The notes beneath the pieces are model-generated. The model was not told the DNA's origin, did no database searches, and was given only the letters and a program-made list of their open reading frames with translations. The position numbers were made by a program, and so were the translations under genes. From the NCBI GenBank assembly GCA_003640385.1, contig RCAB01000101.1, positions 105,514-169,513 on the forward strand: a stretch of DNA of 64,000 nucleotides, in the 5' to 3' direction. Numbering within the stretch: the stretch's first letter is position 1; each line of letters begins with the position of its first letter. Below, in pieces: positions 48,842 to 62,030 of this stretch. This DNA is from Setaria digitata (lineage: Eukaryota > Nematoda > Chromadorea > Rhabditida > Setariidae).

Positions 48842-49835
48842 CATATATTTATATATATATATGAAAATGAATACATATATTTAATTATCACCTAATATTG
48901 TCTCGAACCAAATTTATCCATTATAATTGCTAGTTGCGTATTTGGTTTTGATTCATTATTTGATTACGAATATATTCAGTGTAAAAAAAAAAATTATTTT
49001 ACTTAATAGATACGAATTTTTTTTTTTTTTTTATGAAAATAAATTAATTTGCTCCACTTGAGACATTTCTGGTAAGATATGTGTAAGCTCTTAATTTTTT
49101 TTTTGCAGAAAATAAAACAGAAAAGAACTTGAAATTTTGGGATCAGATATGAAATTCCCTTTAATTTCAATTAATTCTTTACAGAAAAAAAGGAAAAAAA
49201 ATTATTAACATTCTATAAATTTTGAACCACTTTATGAACTTCGCAAGTTTCGGAAAATTTGAAAGCGTAAACTAATGATGATTAATTGACAGGTTAAGCT
49301 TCATTAAAGTCTCGAATATCCGATCCTTCCCAATTCTCTTCTAATACTAAAATGGATAAAAATTTTTTGGTTTTAATTGTCAAATTGTGAATTAATAAAG
49401 TATGAACAAATTAGAAAATTATTCTTTTACTTTTAAGGTAACAAAAATACGAAGTGATTTTTTCATTTTCAAGTCCAATTCTTGTAGGAATTTTACTTAG
49501 CTGAAAATGTTCTACTTCGAAAAATAACATTCTTCATATTTCTCAAAACTTTTAAACAATTAATCCTCAGAGGTGTAATTTCGAAATTATTCGGTCATTG
49601 AAAATGGCAGTAAACGAATGAAAAATATCGCTTCTTCTGTATGGTGGCTGCTATTTAGAAGCACTGCTATCAAAGTTTTGTTCCATTAAAGTGACCTTTG
49701 AACCAGTTTGTCATATTATGATCGTATACAGTGCTGTCGCAGTTTGATCAGTACGATTATTATTTGTCCACCTCAAACTCACTCAGCCACTCAATCACAG
49801 AATCATTCATTATCAGTTCGACCTTGTCAACCATC

Positions 49836-52800
49836 ATGGCAACAGTACTTCTTCTGATGGCATCTATCATTGCTTCTTTCTTCACTATACAAACAGGTAA
49901 TCGATAATTTGCATTTTATCATAACATTTAATCAGTTATTTGTTTGCAAATTCTGAAAGTATCTTTCATTGGGTTAAAGATTACGGACTAAAGCTTTGAC
50001 TTGATCAAGATATGCAGATAAGATTTAATAGCAGATTTGGCACAATGTAGAAAGATGATGAAGTTAAACTATTGAACATGGATAGCTGTTCTCTTTGTTT
50101 CAAAATTCTGCTTATCATTAACTGATCTAAATGATAATTTTAATCACTTTTCAATCAGAAATGTTGAGGTCATACGTGCTTCGATTGGTATTCACTTTCT
50201 ATATCTAAAACAAAACTTCTTTTCCATTTTTCAAATTCCAAAATTTAGTAAGATTACATGTCATAATTGAATTCATAGTTGCTGATTAGAAAATTATCCT
50301 GATACAAGATTTTCCTTCCAGCAATGTTCAGTTTCAAAAGAACTTCGATTTAGAAAGTTGTAGATGAAAATTATTTGGAACGCAGAAATCAATCCGAGCA
50401 GTGATTTAGAAATATAAAAGTGAAGCTAAAGTTTTTGCTTGAAGAAGAATGGAATAATTTATTTAAATCAGTTGACGATTTCTCAGGAAAATTGAATTAC
50501 TACAGTAAATGAATTGCGCGAAAATACGAAGAGTGATAATTAATGTTGGAAGTATGAAAAGAAAAGCTGAGATTCCAGTGGGAATTAAAATAAGGATTTA
50601 AATGAAAAAAGGAATCGAATTAAGGACATGAATTAATAAGAAAAAAATCAGAAGCATTTTTTCTAACAAATAAGCCTACCAAGAGGCCATCGTTATTATC
50701 ACAATTCAAAGGCTATAAATCTCTCGAAAAAAAAAATTCGACATTTTCGAAAATTCGAGAGTTCTTTGCAAAAATTGCTAAATAATTAAGCAGAAATATT
50801 TGTACAATAGAAATTTGATAAATCAAACTTCATTTTCATTCTTCCTGCTTTCTTTACCCGATTAATTCTTAAAACCAATGTAAAAAAAAAAAAAACTGAC
50901 CGTTAAAAAAGAATAAAAAAATATTCTCTTCCTTGCATTCGAGTTAATGTGAAAAATAATTTTTCTTCTTCCTAAACCAAATTTAAAATTAAGAATTTTG
51001 GTTTCTCATTATTTAAACTTTCATTTACATTGGATAATCATGCTTTTTTTTGCTAGTTAAGAAATAGTTTGAAAATTTCTGTTTTTATCAATTAAAGTCT
51101 AACGAAAAAAAATGTCAAAGATGACAGTGATGACGACAATCACATAAATCACATAAGTTATCTTGATTAAAATATAAAAAAAAAAAAAATCTTAACAAAA
51201 ATGATTATTTCTTTTCGGAATTTTTTATGTCTTGTAATCTAACCTTACAAGAAGACATTTTGGAATGAACAAAATAGACTGAACATACCCAGTGCACTCA
51301 TAAGCTACGATATGAAAGTTTGAGTTTGGCCAGTCTCGACATCAATTTACTAATGAATCTTCCAGTTCAACCTGTTCACATTTATTAGCTTCTTTAACAA
51401 TTTAATAAAAAACTCATCGGAGAATATGTATGATGAAAATAAAAATATTATGGCCGTTAAAATTTAGTAAAAAAGTGTAGGAAAGATGAAGTTATAGTAT
51501 TGTTCTAAGTCGTACTGATTAATGAAACTAGTTAATAAACACTTGACAAAATAAACTAATTTAAGTAATAGCAATTAGTTCCACTCAAATGTTATATACT
51601 TTCAAAAGTTAGTTATTTCTTAGTGCTCAAGAATTCATGTTTTTTTTTTCTTTTCATTTGAAAAGAAGTTTAATTAAAAAAAAGATAGAAATAAATGATT
51701 TCAAGAACAAAAAAGCTAATCTGAATGAAAAAAATGTTTTAAAGATGGAGATGAACTAAAAAAAACAAAAAAATAAATAAATAAATAAGTAAATAACATA
51801 TCCTTTCCTCAAATTTAATCATAATGCGTTAATGACAAAAATAGCTGTTAATTATGAGAAGAGAGGCATTTTCTATTTAATTCATTTTTTTTTAAGTGAT
51901 AAAAATTGTGCTAATACTGTTATCAGATAAGACTAAGAAATGAGAGATGATAGATGGAAGAGTGGAAAATGCTTGAAGTGAAGAGAGAAATGCCTTAGCT
52001 CTAAGCAAAGCATTAAATTTGAAATGCTTCCTAAGGAAATGAAAATCCTTTTTTTTTTTTTTTCGATATCTCTCAGGTAAGTGAGGCGGAAAAAATTTAT
52101 TTCTTAGAAAGAAATCACCTTGAAAGAGAAAAAGAGAGAGAGAGAGAGAGAGAGAGAGTTAAGGCAAAGAAAACGGCAATATATTCTCTCAAAGGAAAAA
52201 TTTGCTGAGTTTTTACGAAATGTTGACTTTTTTTTTAATATTTTAAAGCTGCCTTATTAATCAAAAATTAATACTATCAGTGATTATTTCAGGAACAAAT
52301 TAAGGTTTCATGTTGCCATTTTACGCTAATTAAATCATACTATAAAATTATTGTGGATATTTGATTGTTATTATTTAATCTTTTCTTTTTCCTTTCCTTT
52401 CCTTTCCCAACAAGCATTCTCTTCATTCTGATAGGGTTATGAAACATGCAATATAAAAAGGAAAATTATAAAACGATCATGATTTATCATTCACTTTGTT
52501 CAAATGATGATACAATTTGTGAGCGATATAACAATAGTGATAATTATAGTAATAATGATGATAACTGTAAGGCTGGTGCTAAAATTAACAGGTGTTATAA
52601 TAGCAATTAGTAGTAGTAATAAGCGTGTGATGGATTATCAGATAGTGATAGAATGAATCTAAGAATTGTTTGATCATATCTAACCATTATTATTGGTTAT
52701 AATAAGAATATCACTAGTAATTTTAGTAAAATTGCAATAAATTTTTGCAATGCTAAAAAGTAAGACTAACAGTAAAGTTATATTGGTCTTATTTTTTTTG

Positions 52801-55800
52801 ATTAAGCTTAATTGCTGATTAATTTTTTTTTTTTTTTGAAAAACTTTTGAACTTGAAAAATTATAAATGTATAATAACTTTTAATACTATTGAAAGCTAT
52901 AGCGGAAGGATGAATTTGACAAAGAAAGCAGGATGGCTTTTGTTAAACTTTTAGATCTTTTAAATGATTATTTTAAAATTTTTTTTTCTTCATTTAATAT
53001 TAATTTTCTAGATAAGAACAATTAAAAAGTTTGATAATTGCAGCATGCGCACCATCGACAAACTCATCGGCAGAAAACAACGATACTAATGTAAGTTTTT
53101 TTTATTGCTTAACTTATCCAAATTATAATTTTGCTTATTTTAAAAGGTTAAAAATTTTTTTAGGATAATCATTTTTTTTTTTTTTTTTTTGAAGTTTGAC
53201 ATATCTTGCTCCAGCTTTTGTTTCATTTCCACTTTTAATTTTGCTCCATCTTTTGATTGATTCCAAACTTTAGTTATCCTGACTTTTATCGTCTATTAGC
53301 TAATTTGTAATCTGCAAAATTATCATTTGTTATCTTATACTTAGCGGTGAACATGACTCGTAGACTGATAAACTTCAGATTTATCGTTTTTGAAAAATTT
53401 ATGCAAATCATCTTGTCCTTCCTTCTTTTTTTTTTTCAATCCCTTCTCCAAATAATTAATTTTCGATTATATTTCTGTAATGCATTTTAAAAATTAATAG
53501 AAAAATATTTCTTATTTTCAATACAAACTTGTTGAATAGTAACTATCCAAGTCTAAGGTTATGCTGCTAGATTTAAGGCAGCTAATGGAACAAGCCATTA
53601 TAATAGTTATTACAATATTCATTAAAGAATCATTATTCTTCTTAGCTATCACGCGTTATATGACAATTAAATCATCATCTTTTTTTTTTTCTTTCTTAAA
53701 GTGGAACAAGTTGAATCTTAAAGTTGTAAGTTTCGAATTATTATAAAAAACTTCTTGATTTCCTGTCAAATATATTAATCATTGAGCTGCATTTAATGTA
53801 TTAAAATATTTTCATGCTCTTATGATTCGTAAACGGTTCTATCACTTATTGCAAGTAATTAATTTTAGAGGAGGAATGAATCAATTTCATATTTTAAATT
53901 ACAGTTAAAAAAAAAAAAAAAACTTCCACACTGCAAATATTTCATATATTCATACTTTTTATCTTTAATATTTTGCTTAGGTGAAATATTGGAAATGCAA
54001 TACTTATATGCATGTACATAAATATTGTTTTCTGCAAAGAAAAATAAAAAATAAAAAAAAGGAATGCACAAGGGAAAAAAGAATTAATAAATAGCAACAA
54101 TTTGATCAAAGCTGAAACTCTTTTTCATGTATTCCATTTCATCTCTTCACCTCCTTCATAATTCTCTTTTTTCATTCTGTTTTATCTAAAAAAAAAAAAA
54201 AATTCAAAAATAAAAATTTATTCAAGTGTAAATGAATGCATCGAATAATAATTTCTCGATGGATGGTGTAATAGTGAGAAAGAGACAAAGCTAAACTAAA
54301 CCAAAAATGAATGGTTTAAAAAATTTTTAGAGTTTTTTTTTTTTAATTTAAAAAGGATATATTTTACAATGAGAAATTGTGGCCCACTAGCCAATTCTAC
54401 ATAGCCCTTTTGACAATCTTTGTCTTTTTCTCGAGAATCATATCAATAGTACAGGTATTATCTATCAATTGGTGAAAAAGTAAATTGCAAAGAATTAAAA
54501 TGGAAATTTTTGCCTTTAATTTTTTTTCTTTTCAACTTTCTTTAACAGCTCCTGACAAGGCAAATCATTTGCCTTGATCTTCCGATCAGGAAAAATTTGC
54601 TTAATTCCAAAGCGGCAAAATTTGGCTTCATTTTTCCGGCATGATTTTTGCTTTAGCTATTTTTATTTAAATTGTTAATAATTAGAAACTGGCCTGGTCA
54701 AGATTGACAAGTTGTCTTCAATATAACAGGAAAAAAAAAATTATTTAATAAAGAAAAATTGCATAAGCGCACTATTCCTACTCCAGAATCCTGCCTATCC
54801 AGAACAATATTTCTAATTAAGCTAGAATTAGTGCCGTAGTAAATCTGGCTAATTGTCTCAAAATTCCCACGTACATTACTATCTGTAATAGCTATAAAAC
54901 CTTATCTTATCATATCGGAATATTTAGCAGAGATTTTTAGCTGCGCCAGTTGCAGTCTCAAACATCAAAAGTTTTGCATCATTTCAAGGAAGTTTACTTA
55001 AAGAATTAATTAATTTCTCAAATATTCAGGTGCTATTCAATGATTAGTAATCGTCTGATAGTTTTTATAGTACTAAAGTCATTTGAAAAAGCAGAAATTT
55101 TTTATCATAAAAAAAAAAAAATGTGCTAAAACCTTTAAGCTATCTTTCATTGCTCTCCAAATTAAACCATGCGTAAGCAATAAGTGCTCATATTATGCTC
55201 ATATTAAAATTTCAACTTGTTTTAATAGCATTTTTGCACTCTTTTCCTTTTTTTTTTTTTTTTTTAAATTTCTTGAAGGCATGCATGTTGAATTTATTTN
55301 TGCTCATATTAAAATTTCAACTTGTTTTAATAGCATTTTTGCACTCTTTCCCTTTTTTTTTTTTTTTTTTAAATTTCTTGAAGGCATGCATGTTGAATTT
55401 ATTTAATTTTTTCCTCGCAACAGCTGCTTGGAAATTTCTGAGAGTGGAATAGTTTTTGAAACTGCAACAAAAATCTTAGAAAGGTTAAAAGCAAAAGAGG
55501 GACTTGCCAGAAAAATATCTGCTAAATTTTAGAGCAATAAGTTAAGAATGAAAAAAATACTATTTATAATAAAAAAAATATGCTTTTTATAAATAATTGA
55601 TAAAATTGTAACAGCAATCTTTTTTTTTTCAGCATTCAAAATGTTCAATTAATATAATTAATTGCGTTTAATAGTTAATGAAAAATTCACAAAAAATCAA
55701 GAAGAGATTGTAAAATCTATCGTAAAATTTGCTAAAAAAAAAAACAAATCAAAACCAAAAAAAAAAAAAAAACATAAGAAAATTGAAATGAGACGTAAAA

Positions 55801-56834
55801 GTTTTATCTAATGATTTATTTAATCGATGGATGAATNAGTTAATGAAAAATTCACAAAAAATCAAGAAGAGATTGTAAAATCTATCGTAAAATTTGCTAA
55901 AAAAAAAAAAAAACAAATCAAAACCAAAAAAAAAAACATAAGAAAATTGAAATGAGACGTAAAAGTTTTATCTAATGATTTATTTAATCGATGGATGAAT
56001 ATTAAAAGCTGAAAAGCAAAAAATTAAAAATTAAAATCTGAAAAAAGTGAAAATTAAATTCAACAAAGCGTACTTGTTTCGCCTTCCTTTTTTTTTTTTT
56101 TTTTTTTTTTTTTTCTTCAATTAAAATACAAATAAACTCTTTTGATGTTTCAGGAGAACGAAAATTTAACAGAAGTATCCTCATTCCTTACTGATTTTCG
56201 ACCACTTCAACAAAACAATGATAATTCAGGTGAGCAAAATTGAGCCCAAATTTTTTGCCTTCTCATTATTGCTGCACAATTTTATATGATTAAATTTTTT
56301 CATTCTATTAAAATTTATTTGCAAAAAAAGAAAAGAAAGAAATTGCAAAAAAAAAAAGTAATATTAGTTGCAATAAATCCAACTAAACAGAAGCTAAAAT
56401 ATTAAGTAAGCAATTTACATTGAAAGAGCAACCAGCAATATGAATAATTAAACTAATTGTGGAATCAATTCTACATATTTCATTTTTCTCTTTTTTTTTT
56501 TGCTAACAATAGATTATAATATCCGAATTTTCGGTATCATTTCATAGTAACATTGCTTATTTTTTCTTTTTTTTCTTTAAAGTTGTCAAGCGCGAAAATT
56601 GTAGAAAAAAAAAATAATAAACTCTTTCCAAAATTAAGAATTTTTAAGTCAAATCTTATTTCATTTGTTTTTTCTTTGTTACTTAGTTACTTGTATATAA
56701 ATTTTACTACAAATTATTAGCGTGATCATCAGCAACTTATTTTAATTAGATTAAATGCATCATAATCATTGTCTTGTCATTTTTGTCCGAAAAGAAGCTC
56801 ACGAAATTGAATATTTACTTCATGCTAATTATGT

Positions 56835-56903
<69 letters not shown>

Positions 56904-59900
56904 ATGTCTTAGTCTTAATATTTAGAGAGGCAGCCAGTCTACTAAGTGAAAGATATTTAAAATTTCAAGTAATATAGCACGAAATATTTTTATATAATTT
57001 TTTTTTTTTTTTTCTCTCTCTGCTAAAGGAGCAAAGAAACGAAGAGCCAACTGATAGTATTGATAAAATTGGGAAGAAAATAATTGCTGGTGTAATTCAT
57101 TAATTCATTGTTAAGTGATGATTATTAGGGTAGAATAATAATGATCGATGAGTTCAAAATCAACAAACTGATGAATTGAAAAGCTATTAAAAAAGAAAAA
57201 GACAGAGCAGAAGCTAAAACAGTGTTGTGTGTGTTAAAAATATGAATTTATTTGTTGAAAAATAATTAGGATGAAGGAAAAATAGCGATAAAGAGTAGCA
57301 ATAATAATAGAGCAGAAATAGTGATAGAGTTTAAAAAAAAATTGATAACGATAAAGTTAAGCAGCATTGATGATATAGGATAGAGATAGTGTTAGATTTC
57401 AGGTATTATCAATAGAGCTAGCACTAATGAGAGACAGTGATGAGCCAAGTGATAAGATGAAGAAATAAGATGTGATAGAATGATAAAGTGTAATGCAAGA
57501 TAGAAACGATGATTGAAATAATTAATTAATAATAGCATAGTTATTAGTGATAATAATTTAACAGCAATGATTAATAACAGCGGAGGGAGGAAAGAAAAGT
57601 AGCACTATTTATTATTGTTATTGCTGGAAAAATTTATCATTTTAACAAATTTGTATGTGAAAGAATAAATTTTTAAGACATGCATAGACAAAATGGATGA
57701 TGTTAAATAGTCATTGGAGCAGGAAGGAATTCACTTTTGACAGAAAATAAACACATAAAAATGATTGCGTAAAAAAGATTCGATATGTTCAAAGAATTTA
57801 TTGCGAATGAAATAAATCAACAAAAATGTTGGATAGAGTTAATTTAATAACAGAAATATTGGCAAGAGGAAACAGAAGGCAAGAAAAGCAGCAATTGAAT
57901 AATCAATTCAATTCAAAATAAAAACCATTGTACTGATGGCTGTCATCAAGCTTCTCTTGCCCACTTCAAATGTCATTTTTTTTTTTTTCATTTTCATTTT
58001 CATTTTTATCAATGACATATCATAGGATGATTTGGGATCAAAAAAAAAAAAAAACTTAATAGAGGAAATAACTTTTTTTTTTTTTTTTAATTCATTTATG
58101 AAAAAGTCGAAAGAAAACAAAAAAATATCTGATTAATTGGACAAGAAAGCTAACGTGAAATGTGGATAAATGATTGATTATCAATCATGAAATACGTCGA
58201 TTATCAGTATATCATTTGCACTAACTTAATTTTAACTAAAATACAGTTCTAGAGTATAGAAATGCAGCATGATATTATACTTTTCTGTGACACATTTACT
58301 GATGATAATTTTTTTTTTTTTAATTAGATGAAAATGATAATTATGCAAATCAGAATTGCTCAATAGAGAAATATTCTGAATTGTTTAAAGTTTTGAACTA
58401 TTTAGACATCTTAAAAAAAAAAAAAAAAAAGAGTTTTAACGATTTTTGAATTAGAACATTAGTAGTGAATTATCAGGAAATTTAAGAAAAACTTAAGAAT
58501 TAAGAAGAAAGCGCTTAAATATGAAATGCGTGAACATTTATTTTAAAACTACATTGCCAGAATGAAAAAAAAAAAAAATCCATTAGAAAAAATGAAAAAT
58601 TACAACATTTAAAATTTGAAGCAAAAAAGAAATGACATTTGTTCGTGAAAGAATGAAAAAATTTGATTAAAAATAACTTTTGAAAAACTAAATCAATAAT
58701 TAGGAACACATCTGACTTGGATGAAATTTCTTTTAAACAAATCTTAAAACAGACATAAATTTAAACAATAATTTGCTTGTTTTTCTTTCGAAATTTTGCT
58801 ATGCAAACAAATTACACTTTCATTGCTAGAATTCATTTCAATGAAAATTCAGAAAACATTTCAGCGCAGAAAATGTTGGTGAAATTGACGAAATCTGCAG
58901 CAACACTTAAATTAGATCATGAAAAAGAAAATCAGACTTGTTCAAGAACACTACTAACTAATTAATTTGTAGCATGCAACATTTTTAACTGACTTTCAAA
59001 TTTTCAAATTTCTAACACTTCTGCGGAAAATTTGAACAAGAAAATGAAAATATTAGAAGAGCTTGAAAATTTTGAAAGGAAAAAAAAAAACCTTTTAAAC
59101 CGATACTAGAATTTTATAAGAGATATGTTAGCTATTTCATCATCAAAAAAACTATTTTACATTGTTTTACATTTTTGAAATTTTAAAACTCCTTTTTTTT
59201 CTTGAAAAAAAGAAAAAAGAAACTTTTGAAAAGAAACGAATTTTTTTTTATTAAATATAATAAAAATCTTTTTGATAAAAGAATGAGGTAACTCTTATCA
59301 GAAAATGAATTTAATTTTTCGAAAAAAAATTTAGTTTTTAAGGAGAAAAAATGTCGTTGTACAAACAACACAAACAAAGTATCCTCGAAAGTTATTTATC
59401 AATTTTCCGCTTTACTTTTATTTCTTTGTTTGATTTTTTTTTTTTAGCAGGCTAATTTTTATGATATTAGTAGAGCGATGCTAAGAAATAGGTCAAGATT
59501 AGACATTTCTCAAGTTTCATTTTCATTACTAGCTTTTCCACTTCAAACTAACTAGTTTCATCCAAACGCTAGTTTAATACAACAAGTTTGCTAGTTCAGG
59601 AATGAGGAAAGTTTTGAAACAGTCATGTCTGGTAGACCTTCTAATTAATTAAGTTGATTTCATGATAGCAATACATCCATTCATTAACAATGATGATAGA
59701 TGAAGTAGAACTTTTCGCAAAATAAAACAAAAATTGTTACCGCAAATTGGAAGAAGGAATAATTAATTTACACCTTCCTCAAATTTAATTATTATTTTGT
59801 TATTTGTGTTTTTAAGTAAAAGACCAGGTCTGATAAAAAGTGCGAAAATTTTACGGATGCAGAAAACATATCTTTTCAGATCAATTGTTTTTCATTTCAG

Positions 59901-62030
59901 TTGATTCATTTCAATTTCATACAACGTGTCTGACATCAAAATTGCAAAATACAAATAACAAAATAATCATTTATTTTAAAAAATTTCTCTTCAAAAAAAG
60001 AAAAAAAAATCTTTCGTAAATCTTGCTTAAAAATAAATTGCAATATTTTTGTAGGAAAATGTTTTTTGATAAATGAAAGTTAAAAATTGAGTTAAAATTT
60101 GAAAAATTTGAAAACACAATAAATGTGGAACATATTTGAGGTGAATATGAAATTTTCAGAAGTTTTAATATAAATATAATGTAATTGAACTTAATATAAA
60201 TATTTCCAGAATACAAATAACAAGTAATAGGTCGAGCAAAGCAAATCCATTATCGATTAATGTTCAATTCATTTATTCATGAAAAAAAAAAATTTCAGTT
60301 TTTTTTTTTTTAAATCATTAATTAATACTTTTAGCGCATCGAAAAACATATAATAATGATAATGGAAGAAGCATTCATCGATAATGAATTTTTAGCTACT
60401 TTTTTTTATTATTTTTTGTTTTTTTTTTCTGTTCAGTTTTTTGGTTCTCTTTCACTTCTTTTGTCTGTCAAATTAATTCAAAAAATTACACGTAAATACC
60501 AATAAGCATAAAAATTTTATTTTATTTTTTTGTTAAACATTAAGTAAATTATTTTCTTTTCAATACCAAAAAAAAAAAGAAATTTATGTATGTCTAGGTT
60601 TTAGAGTAATATTGGATGTAATAGTGATAATTAGAATGTAATTTTAAAATAAAAATTGGAAAAAATTGAAAGCTTTAGTTTTTAAAATAGCTCACAAACG
60701 GGCGCAAAAATTCATGAAATTTTGATGAATGTAAAAATTAATGAAATTAATCTGAATTAGATAACGGTTTAAAATCATCTAACATTAGCTAAAACACAAG
60801 TGTCATATTTTAAAATTAATTGATACTTTAATTTTTATAGCAATAACTGATATTTTAAATCATTCCGGCAATACTTATCAAAAATCGCGACAACCTATCA
60901 GTGTAAATAATATCAGAGATATTCTTATTTCAAGAAAAAAAAAAAAAAAAAATTTCAAAATTAACTTAGTGCAGGGCTGAACAATTCTCGATCATTTCCA
61001 ATTTTTCACTTTCTTCACATGACATTGCAATTTCATCGGCAAGCATTAGCTCAACTCATTTTAAATATATTCTTTAAATTTGTTACAGCAAAGAAACTCT
61101 TTTTCGATTTTCGGATTTAGAAAATCAATAAAAATTAAATTTTATAAATTTTTACATCACAAATATGTAAATAATAATGATGAAGCAAATTTTCAATTTA
61201 TTTGAATATGCTTCTTGAATGTTCAATTTCCTTTTTGATGAGCTTACCTTTTCATGCTTTTCTCATTAGGCTTATTTTTTCCTTGGCTCGTTTGCAGGTA
61301 TATACGCTCCGGCCCGCTTTCCCTTTTTCCATAAAAGTTTCCATATAATTGCAGCAAATTCGAAATGATGAAACTTGTTTCTTTTTTTTTAAATTAAACT
61401 AATTTGCATATTTTTTGTTTTGTTTTGTCTTTGTTTTTTTCTTTAAATTACCCGATCTGTTTTTCTTTATCAGATAACGATTAAGATTTTATTTTTACAC
61501 ACACACAATTTTTAGGGATAAAATTTCTTCACTCACAATTAATCGATATACTTTATGTACGAAGAAATAAACACAAAATTTGATTATTATCATTTGCTGA
61601 TAAGGCAGTTATATTTTATCACTGTGTTAATGAATTAGGCAATTAGCGCGATACTTAAAATATTCCATTTGTAGTTTTGATGAAGGCAATTTGGCAAGAT
61701 TGGAGCAATTGGAGCAAATGTAAAAGCGGTGAACGTATACGAACTCGTCTCTGCATACTTCCTGATATCAGGAATGATACTAATAATAATGCAATCGATT
61801 TTACTGATTTAATTAACGGTACGACTGATAATAAATCGCTATCAATGATATGTAAGATGAGAAAGATAGAAACGGAAAAACAGTTCTGTTTCACATCAAA
61901 AATTAAAGAGGATAAGAGCAATCAGAAATTAAATCCATTTACGATTGAAGAAGAAATTGCCGCATCATACTTGAGAAGGGCAAAGGTTAATCACGAACCA
62001 GTTAAAGTAATTAAAATTCATCCTAAATAG
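49836..62030 (+). CDS. Secreted small protein with thrombospondin type 1-like motif
   Basis: Four exons with long introns: 49836-49896, 53044-53090, 56154-56229, 61675-62030; phases 1, 0, 1 fit exactly and give 179 aa. Residues 1-20 (MATVLLLMASIIASFFTIQT) form a signal peptide, so the product is predicted to be secreted. Residues 21-61 are S/T/N-rich with several N-glycosylation sequons (NSS, NDT, NLT). A thrombospondin type 1-like start follows: WQDWSNWSKCKSGERIRTRL (residues 68-87) then C88. It holds a WxxWxxW C-mannosylation motif and the RxRxRxC layer. Only four cysteines are in this region (77, 88, 121, 133), against six in canonical repeats. The C-terminus is basic. No gene name can be given, and function beyond an extracellular adhesion or signalling role would be a guess. 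Exons 2 and 3 are short and rest on splice signals plus frame. The gene may extend into 62726-62826. Confidence 0.68.
49897..53043. other. Intron 1 of the TSP1-like gene
   Basis: 3.1 kb of AT-rich, repeat-poor but homopolymer-rich DNA. A (GA)n microsatellite lies at about 52134-52158. No nested gene was seen on either strand. Confidence 0.55.
53091..56153. other. Intron 2 of the TSP1-like gene, with two N-flanking duplications
   Basis: Contains the direct duplications 55196-55299/55301-55404 (N at 55300) and 55673-55836/55838-56000 (N at 55837). The copies differ mainly in poly(T)/poly(A) lengths. Otherwise it is featureless AT-rich DNA. Confidence 0.6.
56230..61674. other. Intron 3 of the TSP1-like gene
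   Basis: 5.4 kb, AT-rich, with imperfect ataatgataa-type repeats around 57,250-57,620 and a (CA)n microsatellite. I see no additional splice-flanked exon, but one short exon could be hidden. Confidence 0.5.
56839..56900. repeat. (AC)31 microsatellite
   Basis: Sixty-two bases of uninterrupted ac dinucleotide, a likely length-polymorphic marker, within intron 3 of the TSP1-like gene. Confidence 0.97.

Larger units (their letters stand above)
36789..49835. other. 13-kb divergent intergenic region
   Basis: Between the Shaw-type channel (minus) and the TSP1-like gene (plus). It is low-complexity AT-rich DNA with dozens of poly(A)/poly(T) tracts, imperfect ata/taa repeats and a few short open frames that all look spurious. 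The least repetitive part is about 41,220-42,000, but I found no splice-flanked open exon there. Promoters and 5' UTR exons of both neighbours are probably inside. Confidence 0.5.

Noticed and set aside
55083..55452. Repetitive 85-107-aa open frames
   Set aside because: They arise from the duplicated poly(T) segment around an N and are not coding.
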